The position numbers and the translations under genes were made by a program. Below, one piece after another: positions 26,701 through 34,578 of a stretch of DNA of 64,000 nucleotides (position 1 is its first letter; each line of letters begins with the position of its first letter). Where the stretch lies: assembly GCF_004135735.1 (NCBI RefSeq), contig NZ_CP012670.1, positions 6,216,501-6,280,500 on the forward strand. The letters run 5' to 3'. Below the pieces are notes generated by a model. The model had not been told where the DNA came from. It saw only the letters and a program-made list of their open reading frames with translations, and did no database searches. The DNA is from Sorangium cellulosum (GTDB lineage Bacteria; Myxococcota_A; Polyangia; Polyangiales; Polyangiaceae).

Positions 26701-28321
26701 TCTCGCGCAGCTCATCTTCGACCTGAAGAACATCAACCCGAAGGCGCGCATCAGCGTGAAGCTCGTCGCCGAGGCGGGCGTCGGCACCATCGCCGCGGGC
26801 GTGGTGAAGGCGCACGCCGACGTCGTGCTGATCAGCGGCGACTCGGGCGGCACGGGCGCCTCCCCGCTCACGTCCATCCACCACGCGGGCGTGCCGTGGG
26901 AGCTCGGCCTGGCCGAGGCGCACCAGGTGCTCGTCATGAACGGGCTCCGGAGCCGCGCCATCGTGCAGACCGACGGCAAGCTGATGACCGGCCGGGACGT
27001 CGCGTTCGCCGCCCTGCTCGGCGCCGAGGAGTTCGGCTTCTCGACGGCGCCGCTCGTGGCGACGGGCTGCATCATGATGCGCAAGTGCCACCTGAACACC
27101 TGCCCCGTCGGCATCGCCACGCAGGACCCGGAGCTCCGCAAGAAGTTCACGGGCGCGCCGGAGCACGTCATCAACTTCTTCTTCTATGTGGCGGAGGAGC
27201 TCCGGCAGATCATGGCGAGCCTGGGCTTCCGCACCCTGAACGAGATGGTCGGGCGCTCCGACTGCATCGTGCAGCGGCGCGCCGGGCTCCACGCGAAGGC
27301 GCGAAAGATCGACTGCTCCGAGGTGCTGTACCGCCCGAAGGAGGCGCTCACGAGCCCGAACCACTGCGTCGAGCCGCAGGATCACAAGATCGACCGGGTG
27401 CTCGACCTCAAGCTGATCGAGAGGGCCCGCGCCACGATCGACGGCGGCCCGCCGGTCGTCATCGAGACCCGCGTGCGGAACTCCGATCGGACCCTCGGCG
27501 CCATGCTGAGCGGCGAGATCGCGCGCCGCCACGGCGGCGCCGGGCTGCCCGAGGACAGCATCGTGGTGAAGTGCACCGGCAGCGCCGGCCAGAGCTTCGG
27601 CGCGTTCGCCTCGCGCGGCATGACGCTCGAGCTCGTGGGCGACGCGAACGACTACGTCGGCAAGGGCCTGTCGGGCGGCGTGGTGGCGGTGCGGCCGCCC
27701 CCCGAGGCGCCGTTCCGGCCGGACGACCAGGTGATCGTCGGCAACGTGGTGCTCTACGGCGCGACGGGCGGCCGGGCGTTCTTCAACGGCCGGGCCGGCG
27801 AGCGCTTCGCCGTCAGGAACAGCGGGGCCACCACCGTCGTCGAGGGCGTGGGCGACCACGGCTGCGAGTACATGACGGGCGGCACCGTGATCATCCTCGG
27901 CACCACCGGTCGCAACTTCGGGGCCGGCATGAGCGGCGGCCTCGCCTACGTCTTCGACGAGGACGCGCTCTTCGAGGCGCGCTGCAACAAGGAGATGGTG
28001 CAGCTCGAGACGATGACCGCCGCCGACGCCGAGTCGGTGCGGGCGCTGCTCGAGGAGCACGTGCGGCGCACGGGCAGCCGGAAGGCGCGCGAGCTGCTCG
28101 CCGCCTGGCAGGACGTCCTGCCGAAGTTCGTGAAGGTCGTCCCGAGCGAGTACCGCCGCGCCCTCGAGGCCGCGTCGGCGCCCGCGACGAACGGGGCGGA
28201 CGGGTCCAACGGGCTCCTGTCGCTGCTCTCACCGTCCACCCCCTACGTGTCCACTGGACGCTACATCCCCGCCAACGCGGGCTCCGCGAACGCGGGAGAG
28301 AGGTCGGCCGCCCATGGGTAA
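23714..28321 (+). CDS. gltB: Glutamate synthase, large (alpha) subunit
   Basis: Glutamine amidotransferase and FMN/[3Fe-4S] subunit of NADPH-glutamate synthase, which turns glutamine and 2-oxoglutarate into two glutamates. It is 1535 residues, the usual bacterial length. A short propeptide precedes the catalytic Cys (residue 19, HDACGLGF), expected to become the mature N-terminus. NGEINTVRGN and GSDSSALDNV belong to the glutaminase domain. The FMN/synthase domain has NTGEGGEDPRRF, SGDSGGTGASPLTSI and the 3Fe-4S cysteines in CIMMRKCHLNTCPVG. The C-terminal GXGXG beta-helix is visible as repeated GG/GAT motifs. The start ATG 23714 is chosen for the LYDPAFEHDACG N-terminus. gltD overlaps its last eight bases. 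Confidence 0.97.
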   Translation: MPLPQRQGLYDPAFEHDACGLGFVATLRREATHEVVCQALEILENLTHRGAAGCDPCTGDGAGVLLQIPHELYAASLAAQGIELPAPGDYAVATAFFSQSPSRRRQCEAILEAAVVHHGQRVIGWRDVPIDDAAIGPVARDSRPAIRQLFIGRVAPKQSFEQVLYAIRKRAGRIAHADDFYITSCSSRTVVYKGLMLAEQVAAFYPDLSDRRAVSRLAMVHSRFSTNTFPTWERAHPYRVIAHNGEINTVRGNTAWMSAREALLKSDVFTNAIEDFKPIIRPGGSDSSALDNVVDFLLASGRSLPHVMMMLVPEAWAHDPDMSSEKKAFYEYHGCLIEPWDGPAALCFTDGQLIGATLDRNGLRPAKYVVTGDGLVVLASEFGVLDIEPSRVIQKGRLQPGKMFLVDTAEGRVVSDDEIKRRVATQKPYAAWVAENKIDLRALEDVPSLYTIPHAELRTLQQAFGYTEEDLKMILSAMASLGEEPVGSMGVDIPLAVLSEKPQLLFRYFKQLFAQVTNPPIDPLREEIVMSLVSCVGGEGNLLEETPRQCRMLELPHPILTQDDLSKLRKNVFPDFRAATLPMYFPVDGDPEDNLRSALAKLCKDASRAIADGASILILSDRGIDETLAPIPSLLAVGAVHHHLINEGTRTRAGIIVETGEAREVGHMALLIGYGAGAVNPYMAFESIAAMCRDKTLGPDLSPSAASARYVKALKKGILKIMSKMGISALSSYQGAQIFEAIGIDQVVIDAYFTGTASRIRGVGLREIANEALARHHDAYSERAGPTLRVGGHHHFRVTGERHLWTPQSISSLQRAVRLKDARSYGEYAALINEQQEHPMSLRGLWDFKPAGPPVPIEEVEPAASLVKRFATGAMSFGSISAEAHETLAVAMNRIGARSNTGEGGEDPRRFLPLENGDSKRSSVKQVASGRFGVTAEYLVNADELQIKMAQGAKPGEGGQLPGHKVDAVIAKVRHSTPGVTLISPPPHHDIYSIEDLAQLIFDLKNINPKARISVKLVAEAGVGTIAAGVVKAHADVVLISGDSGGTGASPLTSIHHAGVPWELGLAEAHQVLVMNGLRSRAIVQTDGKLMTGRDVAFAALLGAEEFGFSTAPLVATGCIMMRKCHLNTCPVGIATQDPELRKKFTGAPEHVINFFFYVAEELRQIMASLGFRTLNEMVGRSDCIVQRRAGLHAKARKIDCSEVLYRPKEALTSPNHCVEPQDHKIDRVLDLKLIERARATIDGGPPVVIETRVRNSDRTLGAMLSGEIARRHGGAGLPEDSIVVKCTGSAGQSFGAFASRGMTLELVGDANDYVGKGLSGGVVAVRPPPEAPFRPDDQVIVGNVVLYGATGGRAFFNGRAGERFAVRNSGATTVVEGVGDHGCEYMTGGTVIILGTTGRNFGAGMSGGLAYVFDEDALFEARCNKEMVQLETMTAADAESVRALLEEHVRRTGSRKARELLAAWQDVLPKFVKVVPSEYRRALEAASAPATNGADGSNGLLSLLSPSTPYVSTGRYIPANAGSANAGERSAAHG

Positions 28322-29759
28322 GGTACGAGGCTTCCTCGAGATCCAGCGGGTCGACATCAAGAAGCGGCCCGTCTCGGAACGTTTGAACGACTGGCAGGAG
28401 TTCGAGCTCCCGGTGCCCGATCCCGAGCTCAAGGATCAGGCCGCCCGGTGCATGGACTGCGGCATCCCGTTCTGTCACGACGGCTGCCCGCTCGGGAACC
28501 TGATCCCGGACTGGAACGACCACATGTACCGCGAGCGCCTCCCCGAGGCGATCGCGGCGCTGCACGCGACGAACAACTTCCCCGAGGTCACCGGCCGCGT
28601 CTGCCCGGCGCCCTGCGAGGCGTCGTGCGTCCTGAACATCGAGAGCAAGCCGGTCACGATCAAGAACGTCGAGCGCGGCATCGCCGACCGGGCGTTCGAG
28701 CGGAACCTGGTCGCGCCGGTCGTCGCGAAGAAGCGCACGGGCAAGAAGGTGGCGGTGATCGGGTCGGGCCCTGCCGGCCTCGCGGCCGCGCAGCAGCTCG
28801 CGCGCAAGGGGCACGACGTGACGGTCTTCGAGCGGGACGACCGCATCGGCGGCCTGCTCCGGTACGGCATCCCCGACTTCAAGATGGAGAAGCACCTCAT
28901 CGACCGGCGCATGGAGCAGATGCAGGCCGAGGGGGTGACGTTCCGGACGGGCGTTCACTGCGGCGTCGACCTCACCGGCGATGCGCTCCGGCAGGGGTAC
29001 GATGCGATCGTGCTCTGCGGCGGGGCGCGCCGGCCGCGCGACCTGCCGGTGCCGGGCCGTGAGCTCAAGGGCGTCCACTTCGCCATGGATTTCCTGACCC
29101 AGCAGAACAAGCGGGTGGCCGGCGACGTGATCCCCGACAGCGAGGCGATCCTCGCGACGGGCAAGCGCGTGGTCGTCATCGGCGGCGGGGATACGGGGTC
29201 CGACTGCCTCGGCACGAGCCACCGCCACCGGGCGGCGCACGTGACGCAGCTCGAGCTCCTCCCCCGGCCGCCGGAGCAGCGGTCCCTGACGAACCCCTGG
29301 CCCGCCTGGCCGCTCATCCTCCGCACGTCGTCCTCGCACGAGGAAGGCGGCGAGCGGGACTGGTCGGTGTCGACGACCGCGTTCCTCGGCGACGAGCACG
29401 GCCGTGTTCGGGCCCTCAAGGCGGTGCGCGTTCACCTGGAAGGCGGGAAGTTCGTGCCGGTCCCGGGGAGCGAGCTCGAGATCCCGTGCGAGCTGGTCCT
29501 GCTCGCCATGGGCTTCGTCGGCTCCGAGCGCGAGGGGCTGCTCGATCAGCTCGGCGTCGCCATGGACGCGCGCGGCAACGTGAAGACCCCGCCAGGAGGA
29601 GGGCCCACGAGCGTGGAGGGCGTCTTCGCCGCGGGCGACATGGCGCGCGGCCAGAGCCTCGTCGTCTGGGCCATCGCCGAGGGCCGCAAGGCCGCGGACG
29701 CGGTCGACGCGTACCTGATGCAGCCGGCGAAGCGCCGGCTGGCGGTCGCGGCGGGCTAG
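28314..29759 (+). CDS. gltD: Glutamate synthase, small (beta) subunit
   Basis: NADPH-oxidising FAD/[4Fe-4S] subunit that feeds electrons to GltB, 481 residues. The N-terminal ferredoxin-like domain has two cysteine clusters, CMDCGIPFCHDGCPLGN and CPAPCEASC. The FAD-binding site is GSGPAGLAAAQQL, and the NADPH-binding site is IGGGDTGSDC. The C-terminal FAAGDMARGQSLVVWAI closes the FAD site. ATG 28314 overlaps the gltB stop by eight bases, and GGGAGAGAGG lies just upstream, so the two subunits are coupled. No nitrogen regulator is encoded beside them. Confidence 0.97.
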   Translation: MGKVRGFLEIQRVDIKKRPVSERLNDWQEFELPVPDPELKDQAARCMDCGIPFCHDGCPLGNLIPDWNDHMYRERLPEAIAALHATNNFPEVTGRVCPAPCEASCVLNIESKPVTIKNVERGIADRAFERNLVAPVVAKKRTGKKVAVIGSGPAGLAAAQQLARKGHDVTVFERDDRIGGLLRYGIPDFKMEKHLIDRRMEQMQAEGVTFRTGVHCGVDLTGDALRQGYDAIVLCGGARRPRDLPVPGRELKGVHFAMDFLTQQNKRVAGDVIPDSEAILATGKRVVVIGGGDTGSDCLGTSHRHRAAHVTQLELLPRPPEQRSLTNPWPAWPLILRTSSSHEEGGERDWSVSTTAFLGDEHGRVRALKAVRVHLEGGKFVPVPGSELEIPCELVLLAMGFVGSEREGLLDQLGVAMDARGNVKTPPGGGPTSVEGVFAAGDMARGQSLVVWAIAEGRKAADAVDAYLMQPAKRRLAVAAG

Positions 29760-30111
29760 TACCGTCCCAGCGGTGACGGCCCGGGGCAGCACCGTCGACC
29801 GGTCCGTCCACCGAGCCCGGCTCGACCACGTCGGGATGGCCGTGGTCGAGCTGCGGCGGCCCGCACACCACCCAGCTCTCCAGAATTCTCGATTGTTCCT
29901 GGGATTCTGCGGGTACCGCGTCCACGTGCCCGCTCGTCGTCCGGCCGGACACGCGGCTCCGCGCGGGCCGCAGACGGTTGCCGTGCCGGTCTCCGGCCCG
30001 AGTGGCGGGCTGCGGGAGATGGCCTGAGCACGCCACGAGAGAATTTCCGTCGGCTGAGTGGAATAGATCCTGGCAGGAGCCGCGTGGTGCGGCACGAAGC
30101 CAGGAGCAGCG
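29760..30111. other. Intergenic region after gltD
   Basis: A 352-base gap between two plus-strand genes. Bases 29875-29915 and 30030-30075 are locally AT-rich (GAGAATTTCC, GGAATAGATCC) and the second is a likely promoter for the small downstream gene. No hairpin with a T-run and no credible frame was found. Confidence 0.45.
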
Positions 30112-30552
30112 ATGAGCACCAAGGACAGTCCGCATCACCACCCCGACCAGCGGGTAGAGGATCTGCGGGAAGGCCCGCAAGCGAGGGAGGCCTGGGAGCA
30201 GGAGAAGCTGCGCGAGCTCGGCATCGAGGAGGCGGAAACGGATGGGCCGATCCACTGTCCCGAGTGCCGCCGCGAGATGCTGGAGCGGCTCGCGAAGGCC
30301 CAGGCGCGCGGCTCGATGCTCTTCCAGATCGTCCGGCAGCAGGGCCTGAGTCCTCTGCCTCTCCACGGGATCCAGCCCGGGGCCGAGGGCCCTGTCGCCT
30401 CCGCGCCGGCGCTTCCAGCCCGGCCCCGCCTCGCCGGGCGGCTCGGCCCCCGCGCTCGGAGGGTCGTCCTCGTGGGCGCCGCGATCGTTGCCCTGACGCT
30501 CTGGGCAGCGCTCACTCACCTTCGCCCTGGGCTCATTCCCCTGTCGCCCTGA
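30112..30552 (+). CDS. Small CPEC-containing protein with one C-terminal membrane span
   Basis: This 146-residue protein is not recognised. It starts at ATG 30112 behind GGAGCAGCG. The N-terminal 60 residues are charged and helical, with a single CPEC pair (49-52) that could hold zinc only as a dimer or with the nearby His residues. A Pro/Ala linker follows, and one hydrophobic helix near 117-137 (VVLVGAAIVALTLWAAL) suggests a tail-anchored or bitopic inner-membrane protein. It converges on the GRAS gene across a palindromic repeat element. Reality of the gene is supported by codon pattern, ribosome site and the ordered layout. Confidence 0.6.
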   Translation: MSTKDSPHHHPDQRVEDLREGPQAREAWEQEKLRELGIEEAETDGPIHCPECRREMLERLAKAQARGSMLFQIVRQQGLSPLPLHGIQPGAEGPVASAPALPARPRLAGRLGPRARRVVLVGAAIVALTLWAALTHLRPGLIPLSP

Positions 30553-30585
30553 GGCGAACCGCCGCACATGGCGCCCGCCCCCTCC

Positions 30586-30714
30586 CCGGTCGGGGTGGAG
30601 CGGCCCCTGGGGGGCTCACCGGAGGGGCTGGAGTGCAGGCGAGCCACAAAACGGGCTCGCCGGAACGCAAGCCCCGGAGGTGAGCCCCCCCAGGGGCCGC
30701 TCCACCCCGACCGG
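30586..30714. repeat. Dispersed palindromic element, copy B (full length)
   Basis: Arms beginning CCGGTCGGGGTGGAGCGG (from 30586) and ending CTCCACCCCGACCGG (to 30714) form an inverted repeat of about 35 bp with one bulged base. The inner 82 bases match copy A at 79 positions. The outer parts of the arms share nothing with copy A. It fills the space between the convergent stops of the small CPEC gene and the GRAS gene, the position of a bidirectional terminator. Confidence 0.9.
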
Positions 30715-30730
30715 CCGGCGCGCCCGCCGA

Positions 30731-32041
30731 TCAGGGGGTGCGCCGGAACAGACCGGAGAGGAACCGCGACGGCGGCGGGACCTGCCGCGGCTGCCACGCC
30801 GACGTGGCCAGGAGGGATATCCCGTTGCGCATGAGCAGGAGCGCCGGCTCGTCCGCGCGGACGTCGAACCCCTGCTTGAGGCGGAGCGCCCCGCGGACGA
30901 GCGCCTCGTGGGGCGCGATCCGGAGCGGCTCGAAGCCGTTCATCCGGAGGCGGCGCTGCCAGGCGCCCCGGCGCTCGTGCCGCTCGACCCGCGCCGCCCC
31001 CTCCCCCACCACCACATTCATCACCTCCTGCCCGAAGAAGACCTGCTCGATCGTCTCGCGCGCGGCGATGTGGGGCGGGAGCAGCGCGTCCAGCGCCTGG
31101 AATACCGCATAGTAATGGCCTATCGCCTCGGACAGCCGCGGGAGGAACGGTTGCGCGTTGTGCTCCACGTCGGGCTCGACGAGCGTCAGCACCCGCGGCG
31201 ATATCGCGCGAATCTGCGTGAGGATGGCGTCACGGTTCACGATCGGGTGCACGGACGCGTCCGGCACATGATGCAATGCAAAAGCCGCATTGACGGCGAT
31301 GGGCGCCGTGGAGCGCGACGCGATGCGGCTCCAGTCCACGCGCTCCACCGCCGAGGCGATACCGTGGAACTCGAAGGGGACCCCGAGCCGCTCCGCCCAG
31401 CCCCCGATGTACGCGCCCGCCCACCGCAGCCGCTGCTCGGGATCGGGGCCCCGACACGGCAGATCGATCCCGGTGAGGCGGACGCGCGGCGGGCCGCCGG
31501 GCCGCGACGCCAGCCGATGCAGCAAGAACGGCCACTGCGTGCCGCCGCCAACACCGATGTCGATGAGGTGGATCTCCTCCTCGCCCTGGAACGCCTCGAG
31601 GATGGCCGCGTTCGCGCTGAGGTACCCGAACCGGATGAGCGGCGTGGCGTGCACGAGCAGCTGAAAGGCCGCGAGCATGTCCCGCGGGCCGGCGCTGCGC
31701 AGGTACAGGTTGCCGTCGCCGGAGCGATCTCCGTCCAGACGGGCAAGCAGCGCCCGGCCGAACACGCCCGAGATGCGCTCGGACGCATCCCCCGCCTCGG
31801 GCACGCCCCGGAGGATCCCCTCGATGAGGGCCCTCGCGCGCTCGCCCTGGCCCGCCTCGATCGCCTCGCCCGCCGCCAGCAGGCGGCTCAGGAACGGACG
31901 GCGCCGGGTGTGCGTCTGCTGGGTGCCCGAGCTCGGCTGCTGCCCCGGCCCGGTGCCGGCGGAGCTCACGGGCTCCTCTCGCTGCGCTCGTAGGCTGACA
32001 GGCGCCTCTTCGGCCGATGCGTGTCTGCGGATCGCGTTCAT
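30731..32041 (-). CDS. GRAS-domain protein (bacterial homologue of plant GRAS regulators)
   Basis: Predicted cytosolic GRAS-domain protein, 436 residues. After a disordered N-terminus (1-45), the motifs of the family appear in the plant order: a leucine-rich segment, the VHIID motif as IHLIDIGVGGGTQWP (157-171) with LASRPGGPPRVRLTGID, the PFYRE block (AVNAAFALHHVPDASV, LTLVEPDVEHN, PFLPRLSEAIGHYYAVFQAL), RVERHERRGAWQRRL (351-365) and the SAW end (SAWQP, 414-418). Bacterial GRAS proteins have been interpreted as Rossmann-fold methyltransferase-like or small-molecule-binding proteins. The GGGTQWP loop is where such a ligand would sit. No DNA-binding domain is fused. ATG 32041 is the only sensible start. 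A 0.9 kb gene-free region lies upstream. Confidence 0.85.
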   Translation of the reverse strand: MNAIRRHASAEEAPVSLRAQREEPVSSAGTGPGQQPSSGTQQTHTRRRPFLSRLLAAGEAIEAGQGERARALIEGILRGVPEAGDASERISGVFGRALLARLDGDRSGDGNLYLRSAGPRDMLAAFQLLVHATPLIRFGYLSANAAILEAFQGEEEIHLIDIGVGGGTQWPFLLHRLASRPGGPPRVRLTGIDLPCRGPDPEQRLRWAGAYIGGWAERLGVPFEFHGIASAVERVDWSRIASRSTAPIAVNAAFALHHVPDASVHPIVNRDAILTQIRAISPRVLTLVEPDVEHNAQPFLPRLSEAIGHYYAVFQALDALLPPHIAARETIEQVFFGQEVMNVVVGEGAARVERHERRGAWQRRLRMNGFEPLRIAPHEALVRGALRLKQGFDVRADEPALLLMRNGISLLATSAWQPRQVPPPSRFLSGLFRRTP

Positions 32042-32973
32042 GGTGTCCAGGGCTGTTCAACCAGGCAGCACGCCGTCCTGGCTGGGCTCTCTGCGATCAA
32101 CCGACTTGAAGCTCGAACGCATGAAGTCGACCACCTCGCAGGAGCCGGGGGTTTCAATGTTCGCTGACGTGGCTGAGAGTGAGCCCGACGGAGAGCAGGG
32201 CGCCTGCGCGGGGCGGCCGCGCGCCCGCCCTCGACGCGAGGGGGTATGGGCTCACGCGAGGGCTCGACAGACAGCTCTCTGTTAATCGATGAAGCCGCCC
32301 GTTCGGTCAAGTCCAAGCTTGTCATTCTCGTCGCGCGCCCGCCCTCGTGCCGTCCGGACCTGTCTTTCCTGTGTTTGGCGGGAGACGTAAGCTCTCGTGG
32401 GTATTTGCCAGGGCGGCGGGGGCAGCCTCGGTTGAGGGGAGCCCCGACCCCGCCGCGGCGCGCCAGGAGCGCGCTCCACGCGGCGCGCGACCGCGCGGAC
32501 GCGCCCTCCGGGGCGCGCGCGGCGCGCCGCACAGCACAGATCGCCGTGGGGCGCACACCGACCAGTCGCGCCGCGTGGGCCAGATTCGTTGAGCTCACCG
32601 TGGTCGTGGCAGCACCTCGCTCGGGACGGGGCTTGCACACGACATTACATCCCGCGAGCTCACGTCTGTAAAGCCCCTTTACCGAGCGCCCGGACGATCA
32701 CGCCGCCGCTGTCTCGTCGGATGGAGGTAGTCCTGCGACAACCGAGCTCTGCTCGGCCCACCGGGAGGAGGCCCGCGAGGGCCGCATCAACACCCATCGA
32801 GCGACAGCGCGCTTGCCGGAGGCGATGTGTGGAACGACCGCCCTCCGGCTCAGCGGACCGAGGCCCGGTGAACGCCGTCCCGAGACGCGGCGCGGCGGGC
32901 CATCGCGCTCCTGGGACGCGGAGCTGCCATTGACGCTCCTCTGTATCTGTGCATGCGACACCGGGCGATCGGC
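32042..32973. other. Gene-free stretch of about 930 bases upstream of the GRAS gene
   Basis: This is the longest non-coding stretch of the window. It is less GC-extreme than its surroundings (for example CTGTTAATCGATGAAG at 32279-32294 and several T-containing patches up to 32720). Short frames here give Arg/Ala/Pro-rich peptides without family resemblance. It should contain the GRAS promoter and could hide a small RNA or an old gene remnant, but nothing specific can be called. Confidence 0.4.
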
Positions 32974-34371
32974 TCACTCGCTATCGGACAGATCGCCCCC
33001 GCCGGCGAAGTGAGCGCGACTCACATTGTTCTTCTCGAGCCAGCGCCGGACTCGATTCCGGTGCACGCCGAGCCGGGTGGCCGCGCGAGACACATTGCCT
33101 CGCTCGAGGCGGAGCGCCTCGGCGATCGGGCCCTCCGGCGGCGCGCTGCCGCCGCGCGCGGCCCGGAGGTGGGGGCTCGACGGCGGGCGCTGCGCCTCGC
33201 GCGCGTCCCGCGCGTCCGGGGCCAGGCCGACGCCGGCGAGCGGGTCCAGGTCCTTGGCCTCGACGGTGCGCCGGCCCTCGTCGAGCGCGCGCGTCACGGC
33301 GCGCCGCGCCTCGCCGACGAACTCGCGCAGGTTCCCTGGCCAGCGGCGCAGCGCGCACGCGATGATCATCGAGTGGTGAACCGCCGGCGGCGCGCACCGC
33401 GTGGCCGCGCCGACCGCCCTGGCGCACTGGGCGAGCACCCAGGGGATCTCCTCCAGCCGCTCCCGGAGCGGCAGCAGCCGGACCTCGGGGCGGCCGATGC
33501 GGTAGTAGAGATCGTCCCGGAAGCGCCCCTGGGCGACGCGGGCGCGCAGGTCGTGCGTCGCGGCGCAGATGCGGATCTGCACCGGGCGGGGCGCGACCGC
33601 GCCGAGCTCGAGCACCTGCCGGGTGTCGATCGTGCGCAGGAGCTTCGCCTGCACCGCCGCGTCGAGCTCCGCCACCTCGTCGAGGAACAGCGTGCCCCCG
33701 TGGGCGGCCTGCACGTAGCCCTCGGTGTCGTGCGTCGCGCCGGAGTAGGCGCCGCGCCGCGCGCCGAAGAGGAGCCGCTCCGCCAGGCCCTCGGGGATGG
33801 CGGCGCAGTTGACGGCGACGAACGGGCCGCGCGCCTGCGGCCCCGCCTCGTGGTAGGCGCGCGCCGCCAGCTCCTTGCCCGTGCCGCTCTCGCCCGTCAC
33901 GAGGAGGCTGTCGCCGGCGGCCGCCGCGCGGACGATGGTGTCGTAGGTCTGCTGCAGCCTCGGCCCGATGACCGTCTCCTTCTCGACGCGCACCCCGCCG
34001 CGCGAGAAGCCCCGGATGTCCGGGAGCGCGAGGAACACCGAGGTCCCTGCCCCGACGACCTGGATCGCTTCCCGCCGGACCTCGCTCCGGATGAGCTCGC
34101 CGTTGACCGACGTCCCGTTGGTGCTTCCGAGATCCTCCACGGTCCAGGCGCCCCCGTCGTAGGCAATCCGGGCGTGCCGCCGCGACATGAGCGAGTCGTC
34201 CATCAGCGGCACCCCGGCGACGCCCCCGCGGCCCAGCACCACGGAGCCGCGATCCAGGGGGATGGGCGCGCAGCGCGGCTGATCCCCCGAGAAGATCAGG
34301 ACGATGCCGGGAACCGCCGCGTCGACCGACGGTTCAGCGGGGACCGAGACGCGGACGGTGGAGTGGTCCAT
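32974..34371 (-). CDS. Sigma-54-dependent transcriptional activator with N-terminal FHA domain
   Basis: Predicted enhancer-binding protein, 465 residues. An FHA phosphopeptide-binding domain (about 43-95; LGR, SRRH, STNG) replaces the usual receiver, so activity is probably set by Ser/Thr kinase signalling. The AAA+ domain has Walker A GESGTGKE (160-167), the sigma-54 contact loop as GAYSGA (207-212, canonical GAFTGA), Walker B GGTLFLDEV (225-233) and FRDDLYYRIGRPEVRLLPLRER. A Fis-type helix-turn-helix (EALRLERGNVSRAATRLGV...) closes it. Start ATG 34371 is preferred to 34464 because the extra leader is Gly/Arg-rich. It is divergent from a gene with a sigma-54-type promoter, its likely target. 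Some extra linker residues (about 375-405) look disordered. Confidence 0.92.
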   Translation of the reverse strand: MDHSTVRVSVPAEPSVDAAVPGIVLIFSGDQPRCAPIPLDRGSVVLGRGGVAGVPLMDDSLMSRRHARIAYDGGAWTVEDLGSTNGTSVNGELIRSEVRREAIQVVGAGTSVFLALPDIRGFSRGGVRVEKETVIGPRLQQTYDTIVRAAAAGDSLLVTGESGTGKELAARAYHEAGPQARGPFVAVNCAAIPEGLAERLLFGARRGAYSGATHDTEGYVQAAHGGTLFLDEVAELDAAVQAKLLRTIDTRQVLELGAVAPRPVQIRICAATHDLRARVAQGRFRDDLYYRIGRPEVRLLPLRERLEEIPWVLAQCARAVGAATRCAPPAVHHSMIIACALRRWPGNLREFVGEARRAVTRALDEGRRTVEAKDLDPLAGVGLAPDARDAREAQRPPSSPHLRAARGGSAPPEGPIAEALRLERGNVSRAATRLGVHRNRVRRWLEKNNVSRAHFAGGGDLSDSE

Positions 34372-34488
34372 CGGCGGCCATCTTACCCGTTCAAGAGCCT
34401 GGCCGGCCAGTGGCCGGCCAAGCCGGCGGCCGCCCCCTGGTCCCCTGGGCAGAACTCCCGTCAAACCCGGGTCGCCCCGATCGCCAGG

Positions 34489-34506
34489 TTCGGCACGGGT
34501 CGTGCC
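34489..34506 (+). promoter_or_regulatory. Sigma-54-type (-24/-12) promoter overlapping an inverted repeat
   Basis: TTCGGCACGGGTCGTGCC places GG at 34492-34493 and GC at 34504-34505, exactly ten bases apart as required for -24/-12 elements; GGCACG matches the -24 consensus well, while the -12 side reads GTGC instead of TTGC. The same bases form GGCACG-GGT-CGTGCC, a perfect inverted repeat that could also bind a dimeric regulator. It lies about 75 bases before ATG 34579. Confidence 0.6.
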
Positions 34507-34578
34507 TGTTCGCCCGGCATGGTGGCCTCTGCACGACTTCGCAGTTCCAGGGATCTGGGGTCCACCCCGGAGGTGAGC

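Noticed and set aside
24269..28060. Very long open frame antisense to gltB (over 1200 codons)
   Set aside because: It arises from the GC-skewed third codon positions of gltB, its product is low-complexity Arg/Leu/Asp/His, and it matches no family. The same applies to long antisense frames at 427-2154 and 2021-4510.
32246..32671. Candidate plus-strand gene in the 0.9 kb gap
   Set aside because: No ribosome site, composition changes along the frame from mixed to Arg/Ala-rich, and no recognisable domain.
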